DNA of 41,317 nucleotides from Janthinobacterium sp. GW458P (GCF_002127585.1 NZ_NEGZ01000018.1:1-41317), one strand, 5' to 3'; shown: positions 24,809 through 34,999, counted from the stretch's first letter. The notes: generated by a model not told the origin, from the letters alone. A program made the numbers and translations.

Positions 24809-25495
24809 TTACAGGGTAAATTTATACCCGATGCTGACACTCACGGCGAGCGGGTCGAGCTTGATGTCCTGCGTCTGGCCCGTCGAGAACTTGGCCCGGG
24901 TCTTCAGGTAGGTCTTGACCACGGCCACGTCGGCAAACCAGCGCTCGTTGATGGACACGGTGCTGCCGACCACCAGGCTGCCGGCCAGCTTGTTGTCCAT
25001 GCGGTAGGTGACGGGCGATCCACCCGGATCAAGCAGGGCCGTCATCTGGCCCGAACCAGTTTCCTTCTGGAAATAGGCATACGTCAGGCCCGCGCCCACG
25101 TAGGGACGGATCATCGCATTGGGCTGGAAGAAACGGTACTGGATGAAGGCCGTCGGCGGCAAGGCTTCCGCCGTGCCCAGTTTGCCCGTGCCCTTGATGG
25201 AGCCGTCGCCCATCAGGTCATGCTTGTACGGCACGCCGAGGATCATTTCAGCGGAAATATTGTCCGTAATCATGTAAGCAAACGTCAGAATGGGCTTGGT
25301 GTCCGCCTTGACGTCAGCCTTGGTGCCCGGCAAGGCCGGCGCGGAAATGTCGCCGCTTTCCACGTGCGGCGTGATCTTGTTGAGACCGACCTTGGCCATC
25401 CAGGTGCCTGCGCTTTGCGCCGAAGCGCCCGTCGCCATGGCCATCGCGGCAGCTGCGGCCAGCACGCGCACAGCGGTATTCAAACGATTCTTCAT
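24809..25495 (-). CDS. ompW: OmpW-family outer membrane protein
   Basis: 228 residues from ATG 25495, preceded by AGGAGA. A signal peptide ends at GASAQ (about residue 27). The mature part has the eight-stranded barrel pattern of OmpW: AGTWMAKVGLNKITP, ISAEMILGVPYKHDL, AEALPPTAFIQYRFFQPNAMIRPYVGAGLTYAYF, and the C-terminal strand VSIGYKFTL. OmpW proteins are small channels for hydrophobic compounds and often respond to stress or iron and redox state. The gene follows the SGNH lipoprotein gene by 99 bp on the same strand and ends at a strong terminator. Confidence 0.93.
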   Translation of the reverse strand: MKNRLNTAVRVLAAAAAMAMATGASAQSAGTWMAKVGLNKITPHVESGDISAPALPGTKADVKADTKPILTFAYMITDNISAEMILGVPYKHDLMGDGSIKGTGKLGTAEALPPTAFIQYRFFQPNAMIRPYVGAGLTYAYFQKETGSGQMTALLDPGGSPVTYRMDNKLAGSLVVGSTVSINERWFADVAVVKTYLKTRAKFSTGQTQDIKLDPLAVSVSIGYKFTL

Positions 25496-25594
25496 CTTGT
25501 CTCCTGTTTCATTATGTGCGGAGTGTTCCGCTATCGAATCTTGTCGCTGCCTGCGCCAGCCACGCCAACGTGGCGCCGCTGGCGCGGCCATCCC

Positions 25595-26986
25595 TTACAG
25601 CCAGCCCCGCACGACCATGTCCTTGGCCACGTAGCGGGCCAGCAACAGGTTGTTGAACGGCGTAGGATGCACATCGTCGGCATACGAGTAATGGCTGACG
25701 TCGCCGGTCTTCAGGTTCGTGCCATTGCACACGAGGGAGCTGCCCAGGATATTGCCTGGCGCACTCAAGTCGCATGCCGTCTCGCTGACGTTGGTCAAGC
25801 CATACGGGCCGGGATTGACGCCCTGGTCGTGGCTGACGGCAAACACGTCGACCAGCAGGACTTTCCCATTGCCCGTCAAGCCCGAGCTGAGTTCGCCATT
25901 GAAGGCGCTGACCATGGCATTGATGAGCGTCTTGGTATTGGCATCCTTGCTCAGGCCCGATGGCGTGCCGGCCACGTCCGGCAGATTGTTGACGATCACA
26001 TAGTTGGCGCCCTTGGCGATGATCTGGTCCTTCACCAGCGCCACCAGTTCGATGCCCGCCTGTTTCATGGCGGCGACCAGCAACGGTCCCTGGGCCGCCG
26101 CGTAATCGGCGCCGGCCTTGGCGCCGGCAGCATTGCCGGTGACCGTCGCATCGGCTTGCGCCTTGGTGACCAGCGGGCCATATACGGTGGACGAGGCAAC
26201 GGCCGTATTGCCCGCGACGACAGCAGCTTGCACGGCGGCACCGACGATGGTCGCCGAGGTGGCGCCAGGCGCCGCGCTGGCCGTCTGGATGGCGGCGCCG
26301 ATGGAGGCGGCCGCCGTGGTGGGATTGGGTGCGCCGGCGGCCAGGGCCAGGGTCAAATTGGTGGCAAAAGCCTTGGCGCCCGCATCGGCGCCCGCCGCCT
26401 TGCCGGCCGCCGTCGCGCCGGCCTGCAATGCGCCCAGCTGGAACAGCACGTCGTTACCGCCGGCCATCACGAAGACAGCTTCCGTGCCGCTGAACTTGCC
26501 GCCGGACACGGCCAGGTGATTCGCGATCTGCGTCACCACGGGCACGGTCAGGGCGCCCAGCTCGCTGCCCGTCAGCTTGTTGTTCGGACCGACGGGATTG
26601 GTCACGCGCGAACCGCCCATGGCGTAGCCGAAGCAGCCCGGATGCTTGACGCGCGGCACGGACAAGCCCTTCGCCGCATTGCCTTCCAGGCCAGTCTCGG
26701 CGGCGCATGGCGCGGCCAGGCCGAATTGCGCGGCCAGGTGCTCGGTCCAGTTCTTGCCCGTCAGTTCAGGATTGATCTTGGTATTGTCGCCATTGATGGT
26801 GAACTTGCCGCCACCTTTCGCCAGCACCGTGCCCACGGCATACGAACCGACATCGGACAGGCTGTCGCCGAACGACACCTGCGCCGTGTATTTGACTTTC
26901 AGGGTTTGATCGCCGCCGCTGGAGCCGCCACAACCTGCCAGGACAGCCGCAGTCAGCACGGCAAGCGCGAATTTGGTTTGATGCAT
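25595..26986 (-). CDS. SGNH/GDSL-hydrolase lipoprotein with an alanine-rich insert
   Basis: 463 residues; ATG 26986 follows GAGGAGA. A lipobox LAGCG places the acylated cysteine at residue 19, followed by GGSSGG, so the protein is membrane-anchored, probably on the outer membrane. Catalytic blocks are FGDSLSDVG (Ser42), AMGGSRV, MAGGNDV (176-179) and DDVHPT (Asp437 with His440). Between blocks III and V, about residues 185-305 are extremely rich in Ala, Gly and Thr, with repeats such as AAGKAAGADAGAKA, making the protein about 100 residues longer than typical. It is probably an esterase or lysophospholipase of the cell surface; substrate unknown. Confidence 0.9.
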   Translation of the reverse strand: MHQTKFALAVLTAAVLAGCGGSSGGDQTLKVKYTAQVSFGDSLSDVGSYAVGTVLAKGGGKFTINGDNTKINPELTGKNWTEHLAAQFGLAAPCAAETGLEGNAAKGLSVPRVKHPGCFGYAMGGSRVTNPVGPNNKLTGSELGALTVPVVTQIANHLAVSGGKFSGTEAVFVMAGGNDVLFQLGALQAGATAAGKAAGADAGAKAFATNLTLALAAGAPNPTTAAASIGAAIQTASAAPGATSATIVGAAVQAAVVAGNTAVASSTVYGPLVTKAQADATVTGNAAGAKAGADYAAAQGPLLVAAMKQAGIELVALVKDQIIAKGANYVIVNNLPDVAGTPSGLSKDANTKTLINAMVSAFNGELSSGLTGNGKVLLVDVFAVSHDQGVNPGPYGLTNVSETACDLSAPGNILGSSLVCNGTNLKTGDVSHYSYADDVHPTPFNNLLLARYVAKDMVVRGWL

Positions 26987-27072
26987 TTTGTCTCCTCGGG
27001 TCTTTTTTCTGGTTTCTAAACGAACGGGCGTGCTATTCGCTACCTAACTAATATGCCATCGTTCATTAGACT

Positions 27073-27100
27073 TGTATAGAAATTATGCTTGCAAAATCAA
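27073..27100 (-). promoter_or_regulatory. Candidate promoter for the SGNH lipoprotein gene
   Basis: On the minus strand TTGATT (27095-27100) and TATACA (27073-27078) are separated by 16 bp in an A/T-rich stretch. They stand 87 bp before the ATG at 26986. The rest of the 244-bp gap up to 27230 holds only this and a terminator at 27206. Confidence 0.4.
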
Positions 27101-27205
27101 CTAAATAACAACAACGGCCACCCTCCTGTCACGCCAGGGAAATGGCCTTAATTATGGGGGATGATGGATGTTTCGTGGCAAGCATCTCTATTGCGCTGCA
27201 TCAAG

Positions 27206-27227
27206 AAAAAGCCCCTTGCGGGGCTTT
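27206..27227 (-). terminator. Terminator of the glycolysis/purine block
   Basis: AAAGCCCC (27208-27215), loop TTGC, GGGGCTTT (27220-27227). On the minus strand the stem is followed by a T-run (five A's at 27206-27210 on the plus strand). It lies 4 bp past the stop of the Sua5-type gene. Confidence 0.85.
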
Positions 27228-27230
27228 CGA

Positions 27231-28250
27231 TTATGCGGACAGGAATTGCTGCAAGATGCCACTTGAGCCGAAGGCGGCGCGCCGCAAACGGTCGTTGACG
27301 CCCAGCCACGCGGGGCCGGTGGGCGGCGCTTCGACGAGTATCAGCTCGGCGCCGACCTGGTCCATCGTGCGCAGCGAGGCATACAGCGCATGGGCGTAGT
27401 TTTCCGGGGTCGCCGCCAGACGCACGCTGGCGCTGGCCGGCGGCATGTCCGAGTAATGGATCAGGGCCACGCGGCGCCCGTCATTGAGCAGGCGGTTCAA
27501 GGTGGCGCTTACGTCGTCGCTGTGCTGCATCGCAACAGGCGTGTGCGGCGCGTAGTGCGATTCCAGCGTGCCCGAGGCGCGCGGCGCGGCCGCGTCCGCC
27601 ACGGCCGGTGCGCGGCCGATGACGGCGGCGATCTGCTCGCTGCTGATATGGCCGGGGCGCAACAGCACGGGACCATGCGTGGCCAGGCGCGACAGGTCGA
27701 CGATGGTCGATTCGATGCCGACAGCGCTCTGCCCGCCGTCGAGCACCAGGCCCAGCAAGCCGCTGGCGAGTTCCGCCGAGAATTCATCGCGCACGTGCTG
27801 CGCCGTGGTGGGGCTGACGTTGCCGAATTTGTTCGCCGACGGCGCCGCCAGGCCGCCCTTGCCGCCCTTGAAGGCGCGTAGCAAGGCGATAGCCACCGGA
27901 TGCGAAGGGCAGCGCAAGCCCACCGTATCCTGGCCGCCGGAGACGGCGTCGGGAATGTGCGCGGCGCGCCTGACGATCAGCGTCAGCGGACCGGGCCAGA
28001 AGGCGGCCACCAGCTGCTGCGCCTCGGGCGGGAGATCATCGGACCAGTGCGCCAGATCGGCGCCGGGCGCCACATGCACGATCACCGGGTGGTCCGATGG
28101 ACGGCCCTTGGCTTCGTAGATGCGCGCCACGGCGGCCGGGTTTTCCGCATCGGCGCCCAGGCCGTACACAGTTTCCGTCGGGAAAGCGACGAGGCCGCCC
28201 GCTTCCAGTACGGCGGCGGCCGCCGCCAGGTCATGTGCGGCCACGCTCAC
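27231..28250 (-). CDS. L-threonylcarbamoyladenylate synthase, Sua5 type
   Basis: 339 residues from GTG 28250, which overlaps the purK stop by 4 bp (GTGA), supporting this start over the longer open frame. It makes threonylcarbamoyl-AMP from threonine, bicarbonate and ATP, the precursor of t6A37 in tRNA. The N-terminal YrdC domain (about 1-205) has [72 protein letters not shown] and LLRPG. The C-terminal extension (about 240-335) is the Sua5 domain, with HYAPHTPV at its junction. Last gene of the purC-purE-purK run. Two-domain architecture distinguishes it from short TsaC. Confidence 0.93.
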   Translation of the reverse strand: MSVAAHDLAAAAAVLEAGGLVAFPTETVYGLGADAENPAAVARIYEAKGRPSDHPVIVHVAPGADLAHWSDDLPPEAQQLVAAFWPGPLTLIVRRAAHIPDAVSGGQDTVGLRCPSHPVAIALLRAFKGGKGGLAAPSANKFGNVSPTTAQHVRDEFSAELASGLLGLVLDGGQSAVGIESTIVDLSRLATHGPVLLRPGHISSEQIAAVIGRAPAVADAAAPRASGTLESHYAPHTPVAMQHSDDVSATLNRLLNDGRRVALIHYSDMPPASASVRLAATPENYAHALYASLRTMDQVGAELILVEAPPTGPAWLGVNDRLRRAAFGSSGILQQFLSA

Positions 28251-29446
28251 GGTGCGATTCCCAGGATCAGGCAAGCGTCGCGCAGGCGCTGCTGCGCCTC
28301 CTGCAGGGTGGCCGCGATGAAGGTCAAATGGCCCATCTTGCGCCCGCGGCGCGGCTCGTCCTTGCCGTACAGGTGCAAACACGCGCCCGGCAGGGCCAGG
28401 ATGCGGTCCCAGGCCGGTTCGCGCGGCGTGTCGGTCTCGTCGCTGTCGAACCAGGCGTCGCCGAGGATGTTGAGCATCACGGCCGGCGAATGCTGGTGCA
28501 CCTCGCCCAGCGGCAGTCGCGCCATGGCCCGCACCTGCTGCGCGAACTGGCTGGTGACGCAGGCGTCCATCGTGTAATGGCCGCTGTTGTGCGGCCGCGG
28601 CGCCATTTCATTGACCACCAGGCTGCCATCTTCCAGCACGAAAAATTCGATGCACAGCACGCCGACATAGCCGAGTTCGGCAACCATGGCCTGCGCCGCC
28701 CGCTGCGCCCTGGCGGCGCAGTCGTCGGACACGTTCGGGCCCGGCACCGTGGTGGTAAACAAGACGCCGTCGCGGTGCACGTTCTCGGCGATCGGATACA
28801 CGACCGATGCACCGTCCACGCCGCGCGCCGTCAGCACGGACACTTCATACGCCAGCGGCAGCATCTTTTCCAACAGGCAAGTTACTTCGCCCATTTCCGC
28901 GAACGCGGCGCGCACCTCGTCGCGCGTGCGCACGCGGTACTGGCCCTTGCCGTCATAACCCATGCGCACGGTTTTCAGGATGCCGGGCAGCAAGTCGTCG
29001 GCGATGCCGTCAATGTCCAGCTGCGTGGCGATGACCATGTGCGGCGCCGGCAGCACGCCCGATTTCGGCGCGCAGTCGACAAAGAAACGTTTTTCCGCGA
29101 TGCGGTCCTGCGCCACGGACACGCCGTGGGCGTTGGGCGCCACGAACACGCGTTCGGCCAGGCGCGACAGGCTGTCGGCCGGCACGTTCTCGAATTCCGT
29201 GGTGACGGCCAGGCATTGCGCGGCCAGGGCGTCGAGGCCGTCAAGGTCGCCGTAGCCGGCATGGACCAGGCGCTGCGCCACCTGCCCCGCGGGGCAGGCG
29301 TCCGATGGTTCCAGTACGGCAACCTGGTAGCCCATGCTCTGGGCGGCCTGGGCAAACATGCGGCCGAGCTGGCCGCCGCCCATCACGCCCAGCCACGCCG
29401 GTGGGTTGGCGGCGGGCAGCAATGGGGAAGTCGATTTACTATTCAT
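28247..29446 (-). CDS. purK: 5-(Carboxyamino)imidazole ribonucleotide synthase PurK
   Basis: 399 residues, ATP-grasp fold. PurK carboxylates AIR to N5-CAIR with bicarbonate and ATP in de novo purine synthesis. Motifs are [16 protein letters not shown] near 20-35, TTEFENVPA near 81-89, the ATP-grasp loop [14 protein letters not shown] near 160-172, VCLIEF-like [31 protein letters not shown] near 260-290, and C-terminal [16 protein letters not shown]. It lies 15 bp downstream of purE, which uses its product. The stop is coupled to the Sua5-type gene. No strong ribosome site precedes the ATG. Confidence 0.97.
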   Translation of the reverse strand: MNSKSTSPLLPAANPPAWLGVMGGGQLGRMFAQAAQSMGYQVAVLEPSDACPAGQVAQRLVHAGYGDLDGLDALAAQCLAVTTEFENVPADSLSRLAERVFVAPNAHGVSVAQDRIAEKRFFVDCAPKSGVLPAPHMVIATQLDIDGIADDLLPGILKTVRMGYDGKGQYRVRTRDEVRAAFAEMGEVTCLLEKMLPLAYEVSVLTARGVDGASVVYPIAENVHRDGVLFTTTVPGPNVSDDCAARAQRAAQAMVAELGYVGVLCIEFFVLEDGSLVVNEMAPRPHNSGHYTMDACVTSQFAQQVRAMARLPLGEVHQHSPAVMLNILGDAWFDSDETDTPREPAWDRILALPGACLHLYGKDEPRRGRKMGHLTFIAATLQEAQQRLRDACLILGIAP

Positions 29447-29461
29447 TATTTTTCAAACACA

Positions 29462-29959
29462 TTATTCAGGCAAGACCATGGCCTTGGCGGCGGCCGTTTG
29501 CGTGGCACGGAAGGCTTCCAGCTGCTCGGCCAGGGCGTCGTCATTGGCGGCAAGCATCGCCACCGCCGTCAGCGCCGCATTCGCCGCGCCCGCTTCGCCG
29601 ATGGCGAAGGTGGCCACCGGCACGCCCTTGGGCATTTGCAGGATGGACAGCATGGAATCTTCGCCGCGCAGGTATTTCGACGGCACGGGCACGCCCAGCA
29701 CGGGCACGATGGTCATCGCCGCCACCATGCCAGGCAGGTGGGCGGCGCCGCCGGCGCCGGCGATGATGGCGCGCAAGCCGCGCGCGCGCGCGCTTTTCGC
29801 GTACGCATACATTTCGTCGGGCATGCGGTGCGCGGAAATGACTTGCGCCTCATACGGCACGCCAAACTGTTTCAGGATGGCAACTGCATTCTGCATCACG
29901 TCCCAGTCCGAGGACGACCCCATGATGACGCCGACCAGCGGCTTATTGTGCTCAGTCAT
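29462..29959 (-). CDS. purE: N5-carboxyaminoimidazole ribonucleotide mutase PurE
   Basis: 165 residues, the normal length for class I PurE, which converts N5-CAIR to CAIR. The N-terminal motif [14 protein letters not shown] (residues about 9-22) is the substrate loop, followed by [15 protein letters not shown] near 40-54 and [17 protein letters not shown] near 69-85; all active-site residues (Ser/Asp of SSSDW, His of SAHR) are present. It starts 1 bp after the purC stop and is followed by purK, so purC-purE-purK is surely one transcript. Octameric cytoplasmic enzyme. Confidence 0.97.
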   Translation of the reverse strand: MTEHNKPLVGVIMGSSSDWDVMQNAVAILKQFGVPYEAQVISAHRMPDEMYAYAKSARARGLRAIIAGAGGAAHLPGMVAAMTIVPVLGVPVPSKYLRGEDSMLSILQMPKGVPVATFAIGEAGAANAALTAVAMLAANDDALAEQLEAFRATQTAAAKAMVLPE

Positions 29960-29960
29960 C

Positions 29961-30854
29961 TCAGGCCTTCAGCTTCTCGCCCGTCAGGCGTTCGATGGCT
30001 TCGAAGTACTTGGCCTGTGTTTTTTCGATGACGTCGGCCGGCAGCGCGGGCGCCGGTGCGGTCTTGCCCCAGGTCAATGTTTCCAGGTAGTCGCGCACGA
30101 ATTGCTTGTCGAACGACGGCGGCGAGATGCCAGGCTGATACGAGTCCGCCGGCCAGAAGCGCGAGGAGTCGGCCGTCAGCACTTCATCCATCAGATGCAT
30201 GACGCCGTTGTCGTCCAGGCCGAATTCGAATTTGGTGTCGGCGATGATGATGCCGCGCGTGGCCGCGTACTCGGCGGCCGTCTTGTACAGGGCAATGGCC
30301 ACGTCGCGCATCTTGGCGGCCAGTTCCGCGCCGATGCGCTGTTCCATTTCAGCAAAGCTGATGTTTTCGTCATGCTCGCCCAGTTCGGCCTTGGCCGCCG
30401 GCGTAAAAATCGGTTCCGGCAGCTTTGCCGCCTGTTGCAGGCCCGCCGGCAGCTTGATGCCGCAGATGCTGCCCGTATCCTGGTAATCTTTCCAGCCCGA
30501 ACCGATGATATAGCCGCGCACGACCGCCTCGACCATGATCGGTTTCAGGCGCTTGGCCACGACGGCGCGGCCTTGCACTTGCTCCACTTCCTCGGGCGCC
30601 ACCACGGATTCCGGCGCCACGCCGGTCAGGTGGTTCGGCACGATATGGCCGAGTTTCTCGAACCAGAAGTCGCTCATCTGGTTGAGGACCTTGCCCTTGC
30701 CGGGGATAGGCTCGTTCATGACGACATCGAAGGCCGACAGGCGGTCCGTGGTGACGATCAGGATCTTGTCGTCGCCGACGGCGTAGTTGTCGCGGACCTT
30801 GCCGTGGCCCAGCAATGGCAGGGAGTGGATGGAAGTCTGATAGAGGCTGTTCAT
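29961..30854 (-). CDS. purC: SAICAR synthase PurC
   Basis: 297 residues. PurC couples CAIR and aspartate with ATP to give SAICAR. Motifs are [30 protein letters not shown] split over residues 17-46, [12 protein letters not shown] near 50, ARRLKPI-like [22 protein letters not shown] near 100-120, and DTKFEFG near 204. The length suits the longer bacterial type. It is the first pur gene in the run and directly precedes purE, whose product it uses. A terminator-like hairpin (30875-30911) lies about 20 bp before its start, so its transcription may depend on readthrough from fba. Confidence 0.97.
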   Translation of the reverse strand: MNSLYQTSIHSLPLLGHGKVRDNYAVGDDKILIVTTDRLSAFDVVMNEPIPGKGKVLNQMSDFWFEKLGHIVPNHLTGVAPESVVAPEEVEQVQGRAVVAKRLKPIMVEAVVRGYIIGSGWKDYQDTGSICGIKLPAGLQQAAKLPEPIFTPAAKAELGEHDENISFAEMEQRIGAELAAKMRDVAIALYKTAAEYAATRGIIIADTKFEFGLDDNGVMHLMDEVLTADSSRFWPADSYQPGISPPSFDKQFVRDYLETLTWGKTAPAPALPADVIEKTQAKYFEAIERLTGEKLKA

Positions 30855-30874
30855 AGCGGGGGGAATAGTTGGAT

Positions 30875-30911
30875 GAAACGAAACCGGCAGGCAGGGAAGG
30901 CGCCCGCCGGT
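30875..30911 (-). terminator. Terminator-like hairpin in the fba-purC gap
   Basis: On the minus strand ACCGGCGGGC (30911-30902) pairs with GCCTGCCGGT (30892-30883), 9 of 10, around a 9-nt loop, followed by TTCGTTTC. It lies about 50 bp past the fba stop and 20 bp before the purC ATG, so it may end fba transcripts or attenuate purC. Confidence 0.5.
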
Positions 30912-30962
30912 CGAGAAAATCGGGCACGGAGATACGGCTTCCGGCCCGTTCCAGACAGAATT

Positions 30963-32027
30963 TTACTTCACAATTTGCGACAGCTCGCCGGCCTTGTAGC
31001 GCTCGGCCATTTTTTCCATCGTGATGACCTTGATCTTCGAGGCCTGGCCTTCGCAGCCGAAGGCCTGCATGCGCGCGCGCACGATCTGCTCGGCGGCGGC
31101 GCGGGCTGGCTTGAGGAAGTCGCGCGGGTCGAATTTCGACGGATTTTCAAACAGATACTTGCGGATCGCGGCCGTCATCGCCAGGCGGATGTCGGTGTCG
31201 ATGTTGATCTTGCGCACGCCGTGACGGATGCCTTCCTGGATTTCCTCGACGGGCACGCCGTAGGTTTCCTTCATGTCGCCGCCGAATTCGCGGATGATGG
31301 CCAGCAATTCCTGCGGCACCGACGAAGAACCGTGCATCACCAGGTGGGTGTTCGGGATGCGCGCGTGGATTTCCTTGATGCGGTCGATGGCGAGGATGTC
31401 GCCCGTCGGCTTGCGCGTGAACTTGTAGGCGCCGTGCGAGGTGCCGATGGCGATCGCCAGGGCGTCGCACTGGGTGCGCTGCACGAAATCGGCCGCCTGC
31501 GCCACGTCCGTCAGCAGTTGTTCGCGCGTCATGGTGCCGTCGGCGCCGTGGCCGTCTTCCTTGTCGCCCTTCATGGTTTCCAGCGAACCGAGCACGCCCA
31601 GTTCCGCTTCCACCGTCACGCCGATGGCGTGCGAGAATTTCACCACTTCACGCGACACTTCCACGTTGTATTCGTAGGAGGCGACCGACTTGCCGTCCGC
31701 TTCCAGCGAACCGTCCATCATCACGGACGTAAAACCCGAGCGGATGGCGGCCATGCAGACGGCCGGCGACTGGCCGTGGTCCTGGTGCATGACGACGGGA
31801 ATGTGCGGATACGCTTCGACGGCCGCGTCGATCAGGTGGCGCAGGAAAGCTTCACCGGCGTACTTGCGCGCGCCGGCCGACGCCTGCATGATCACCGGGC
31901 TGTTGAGCGCATCGGCGGCAGCCATGATGGCTTGCACTTGTTCCAGGTTGTTGACGTTGAAGGCAGGAATGCCATAACCGTTTTCGGCGGCATGGTCCAG
32001 CAGTTGACGCATGGATACGAGAGACAT
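30963..32027 (-). CDS. fba: Class II fructose-1,6-bisphosphate aldolase
   Basis: 354 residues from ATG 32027, with GGAG 7 bp upstream; the frame is open further back without family sequence. It interconverts fructose 1,6-bisphosphate with DHAP and G3P using Zn2+. Motifs are [27 protein letters not shown] (catalytic Asp and Zn His near 80-86), EAELGVLGS with a Glu ligand, [19 protein letters not shown] and KINIDTDIR. The length and EAELG...HGADG pattern fit the CbbA-like class IIB group of betaproteobacteria. It follows pyk on the same strand, in the order pgk-pyk-fba-purC. Confidence 0.96.
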   Translation of the reverse strand: MSLVSMRQLLDHAAENGYGIPAFNVNNLEQVQAIMAAADALNSPVIMQASAGARKYAGEAFLRHLIDAAVEAYPHIPVVMHQDHGQSPAVCMAAIRSGFTSVMMDGSLEADGKSVASYEYNVEVSREVVKFSHAIGVTVEAELGVLGSLETMKGDKEDGHGADGTMTREQLLTDVAQAADFVQRTQCDALAIAIGTSHGAYKFTRKPTGDILAIDRIKEIHARIPNTHLVMHGSSSVPQELLAIIREFGGDMKETYGVPVEEIQEGIRHGVRKINIDTDIRLAMTAAIRKYLFENPSKFDPRDFLKPARAAAEQIVRARMQAFGCEGQASKIKVITMEKMAERYKAGELSQIVK

Positions 32028-32196
32028 GGTAATACTCCAGATAACAATAGAAACCGTTGCGGCGCTTCGCGGTCGATGACCGCGGCGGCGCCTGAATTCT
32101 TTCAATTAAATCAGAACGTCCAACAAGCTGCTCAGGGCCAGGCGCGTTGCCGGAGGCAGTACGACTGGTCCATCGGGTACAAACAAGCAATGCAAC

Positions 32197-32221
32197 AACG
32201 CCCGGACTGGTTGTGGGCGTT
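32197..32221 (-). terminator. Weak terminator-like hairpin after pyk
   Basis: On the minus strand AACGCCC (32221-32215) pairs with GGGCGTT (32203-32197), followed by GTTGCATTGCTTGT, a T-poor tail. It begins 1 bp past the pyk stop. The other bases of the 195-bp fba-pyk gap (32028-32222) show no further clear element apart from the fba ribosome site. Confidence 0.35.
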
Positions 32222-32222
32222 C

Positions 32223-33671
32223 TTAGTCGAATTCGCCTACTTTGACAATTTTCAGCGCATTCGTGCCGCCCACCTGGCCCATCGGCTCGCCCCAGGTGAC
32301 GACGATCATGTCGCCCTTGCGGACGATGCCCTGCGACACCAGCAGCTCTTCCGCCTGTTTCAGCACTTGCGCGCTGGGGGCGTTCTGCATCAGATGATAC
32401 GCCCGAACATTGCGGTACAGCGCGGCTTTGCGCAAAGTCGTCACACTTGGCGTGAGCGCGTAGATCGGCGTATCGATACTGTGGCGGCTCATCCACAAGG
32501 CGGTGGAGCCCGATTCCGTCAGCGCCACGATGGCTTTCACGCGCAGGTGATGGGCCGTGAACAGGGCGCCATAGGCGATCGACTGGTCGATGCGGGTAAA
32601 CGTGACGTTGAGGAAATCGGCGTCGAGCTTGTTGTATTCGGACTGCTCCGCCTCGACGCAGATGGCGGCCATCATTTCCACCGTCTCGATCGGGTATTTG
32701 CCCGAAGCCGTCTCGGCCGACGTCATGACGGCGTCCGTGCCATCGAGCACGGCATTGGCCACGTCCGACACTTCCGCGCGCGTCGGCACGGCGTTGACGA
32801 TCATCGATTCCATCATCTGTGTTGCCGTAATGGCAAGCTTGTTCGACGCGCGCGCCATCTTGATCATGCGTTTCTGCAAGGCCGGCACGGCCGCATTGCC
32901 CACTTCCACGGCCAGGTCGCCGCGCGCCACCATGATGCCGTCCGAGGCATCCAAAATCTCTTGCAGGGCAGGAATGGCTTCCGCGCGCTCGATCTTGGCG
33001 ATCATCATCGGCTTGTGGTGGTACGGTTCGCCGGCGATATTGGCCAGCTGGCGCGCCATTTCCATGTCGGTCGCGCATTTCGGGAAGGAAATCGCCAGAT
33101 AGTCGGCCTGGAAACTCATGGCCGTCTTGATATCTTCCATATCCTTGGCCGTCAGCGCGGGCGCGGACAGGCCGCCGCCCTGGCGGTTGATGCCCTTGTT
33201 GTTCGACAACTCGCCGCCGATCTTGACGGTGGTGTGGATTTCGCTGCCGTGGATGCGCTCGACGATCAGCACGATGAGGCCGTCGTTCAGCAGCAGCACG
33301 TCGCCCTTGTGCAGGTCGCGCGGCAAGGCCTTGTAGTCGAGGCCGACCCGCTCCTGGTTGCCCAGCTCGCCGTTTTCGCCCCACTTGGCGTCGAGAATGA
33401 AGCGCTCGCCCGCTTCCAGCTGGATGCGGGTGTTTTCAAACTTGCCGACGCGAATCTTCGGCCCCTGCATGTCGGCCATGATGGCCACTTCGCGGCCGCA
33501 TTCAAGTGCCGCCAGCCGTACCAGGGCCGCGCGGTCGATATGGTCCTGCGCCTTGCCGTGGGAAAAATTCAAGCGCACCACGTCGACGCCCGCGCGTATC
33601 ATTTTGACCAGGATATCGAAGTCGGTGGAGGCGGGGCCGATTGTTGCTACGATTTTAGTACCACGTGGCAT
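32223..33671 (-). CDS. pyk: Pyruvate kinase
   Basis: 482 residues, full length. It transfers phosphate from PEP to ADP. Motifs are TKIVATIGPAS at 5-15, VVRLNFSHG near 31-39, MADMQGPKIRVG near 65-76, the catalytic-lysine signature IAKIERAEAI near 225, MVARGDLAVEVG near 247 and TATQMMESM near 281. The C-terminal allosteric domain is present. The short B domain is near 75-170. It lies between pgk and fba on the same strand; a terminator (33738-33764) separates pgk from it, so it probably has its own promoter in the 33672-33737 segment, where I see no convincing boxes. Confidence 0.97.
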   Translation of the reverse strand: MPRGTKIVATIGPASTDFDILVKMIRAGVDVVRLNFSHGKAQDHIDRAALVRLAALECGREVAIMADMQGPKIRVGKFENTRIQLEAGERFILDAKWGENGELGNQERVGLDYKALPRDLHKGDVLLLNDGLIVLIVERIHGSEIHTTVKIGGELSNNKGINRQGGGLSAPALTAKDMEDIKTAMSFQADYLAISFPKCATDMEMARQLANIAGEPYHHKPMMIAKIERAEAIPALQEILDASDGIMVARGDLAVEVGNAAVPALQKRMIKMARASNKLAITATQMMESMIVNAVPTRAEVSDVANAVLDGTDAVMTSAETASGKYPIETVEMMAAICVEAEQSEYNKLDADFLNVTFTRIDQSIAYGALFTAHHLRVKAIVALTESGSTALWMSRHSIDTPIYALTPSVTTLRKAALYRNVRAYHLMQNAPSAQVLKQAEELLVSQGIVRKGDMIVVTWGEPMGQVGGTNALKIVKVGEFD

Positions 33672-33737
33672 AGGATTCCTTGTGCGCCAACAAGACGCTA
33701 GCTGAGCAAGACCTGGCGGCTGCGCCGCCCGGCAAGG

Positions 33738-33764
33738 TAAAAGCGCAGCGGTCAGGCTGCGCTT
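33738..33764 (-). terminator. Terminator after pgk
   Basis: On the minus strand AAGCGCAGC (33764-33756), a 6-nt loop and GCTGCGCTT (33749-33741), followed by TTACC, making a short T-run. It is 24 bp past the pgk stop. Confidence 0.7.
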
Positions 33765-33787
33765 GGTGGCACGACAGTCAGGCTATA

Positions 33788-34999
33788 TCAGCCAGCACGC
33801 TGCATGAGAATTTCCACGGCAGGCAAAGTCTTGCCTTCCAGGAACTCCAGGAACGCGCCGCCGCCCGTCGAGATATAGCTGATTTGATCGGTAATGTCGT
33901 ATTTGGCAATCGCCGCCAGGGTGTCGCCACCGCCGGCGATCGAGAATGCTTTCGACTCGGCAATGGCCAAGGCCAGCGTCTTGGTGCCGTTGCCGAACTG
34001 GTCGAACTCGAACACGCCAACGGGACCGTTCCACACGATGGTGCCGGCGGCGGCGATCTGGCCAGCCAGCAGGGCGGCCGTTTTCGGGCCGATATCGAGG
34101 ATCATGTCGTCGTCCGCCACGTCGGCCACGTCCTTGACAGTGGCGGCGGCCGTCGGCGAAAACTCCTTGGCGCACACGACATCGACGGGAATCGGCACTT
34201 GCGCGCCGCGCTTGGCCATGATCTCGATGATGGCTTTCGCTTCGTCGACGAGTTCCGCTTCCACCAGCGACTTGCCCACGTTCAAGCCGACCGCCTTCAT
34301 GAAGGTGTTGGCGATGCCGCCGCCGACGATCAGGTTATCGACCTTGTCGGACAGGGCTTTCAAAATGGTCAGCTTGCTCGATACTTTCGAGCCGGCAACG
34401 ATGGCCAGCAGGGGGCGGGCCGGCGCGTGCAAGGCCTTGCCCAGCGCATCGAGTTCGGCGGCCAGCAGCGGGCCGGCGCAGGCGACAGGGGCGAATTTGG
34501 CGATGCCGTGCGTGGACGCCTCGGCGCGGTGCGCCGTGCCGAACGCGTCGTTGACATAGATATCGCACAATGTGGCCATTTTTTGCGCCAGCTCATCGCT
34601 GTTTTTCTTTTCGCCCTTGTTCACGCGCACGTTTTCCAGCAGGACCACCTGGCCGGCGGCCAGGTTTTCCAGGCCGGCGCCATCGACCCAGTTTTGTTTC
34701 AATGCAACTTCCTGGCCCAGCAGCTCGGACAGGCGCGCCGCCACGGGCGCCAGGCTGTCGGCCGGCTTGAACTCGCCTTCCGTCGGACGGCCCAGGTGCG
34801 ACGTCACCATGACGGCGGCGCCGGCGTCGAGGGCGGCGCGGATGGCCGGCACCGAAGCGCGGATGCGCGTGTCTTCGGTGATCTTGCCACTGTCATCTTG
34901 CGGGACGTTCAGGTCGGCGCGGATAAACACGCGCTTGCCTTGCAGTGCATTTTGGGCGATCAAATCTTGCAGACGGATGAAGTTGAGAACAGCTGACAT
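33788..34999 (-). CDS. pgk: Phosphoglycerate kinase
   Basis: 403 residues. It interconverts 1,3-bisphosphoglycerate and ADP with 3-phosphoglycerate and ATP. Motifs are [13 protein letters not shown] near 22-34, [12 protein letters not shown] near 65-76, [14 protein letters not shown] near 119, NDAFGTAHR near 149, [12 protein letters not shown] near 203, the nucleotide site [12 protein letters not shown] near 330-341, and [13 protein letters not shown] near 382 with GGGD near 360. All usual domains are complete. In related genomes gap lies upstream; here the upstream gene on this strand is azlD, 77 bp away. Confidence 0.97.
   Translation of the reverse strand: MSAVLNFIRLQDLIAQNALQGKRVFIRADLNVPQDDSGKITEDTRIRASVPAIRAALDAGAAVMVTSHLGRPTEGEFKPADSLAPVAARLSELLGQEVALKQNWVDGAGLENLAAGQVVLLENVRVNKGEKKNSDELAQKMATLCDIYVNDAFGTAHRAEASTHGIAKFAPVACAGPLLAAELDALGKALHAPARPLLAIVAGSKVSSKLTILKALSDKVDNLIVGGGIANTFMKAVGLNVGKSLVEAELVDEAKAIIEIMAKRGAQVPIPVDVVCAKEFSPTAAATVKDVADVADDDMILDIGPKTAALLAGQIAAAGTIVWNGPVGVFEFDQFGNGTKTLALAIAESKAFSIAGGGDTLAAIAKYDITDQISYISTGGGAFLEFLEGKTLPAVEILMQRAG

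Noticed and set aside
31852..33384. 510-codon minus-strand frame inside pyk and across the pyk-fba gap
   Set aside because: It is the shifted frame of pyk, rich in Arg/Gly/Pro; pyk itself has every expected motif.
29334..33701. 1455-codon open frame antisense to purE, purC, fba and pyk
   Set aside because: Low-complexity His/Arg/Gln/Val-rich product crossing four certain genes and their gaps; a codon-bias artefact.
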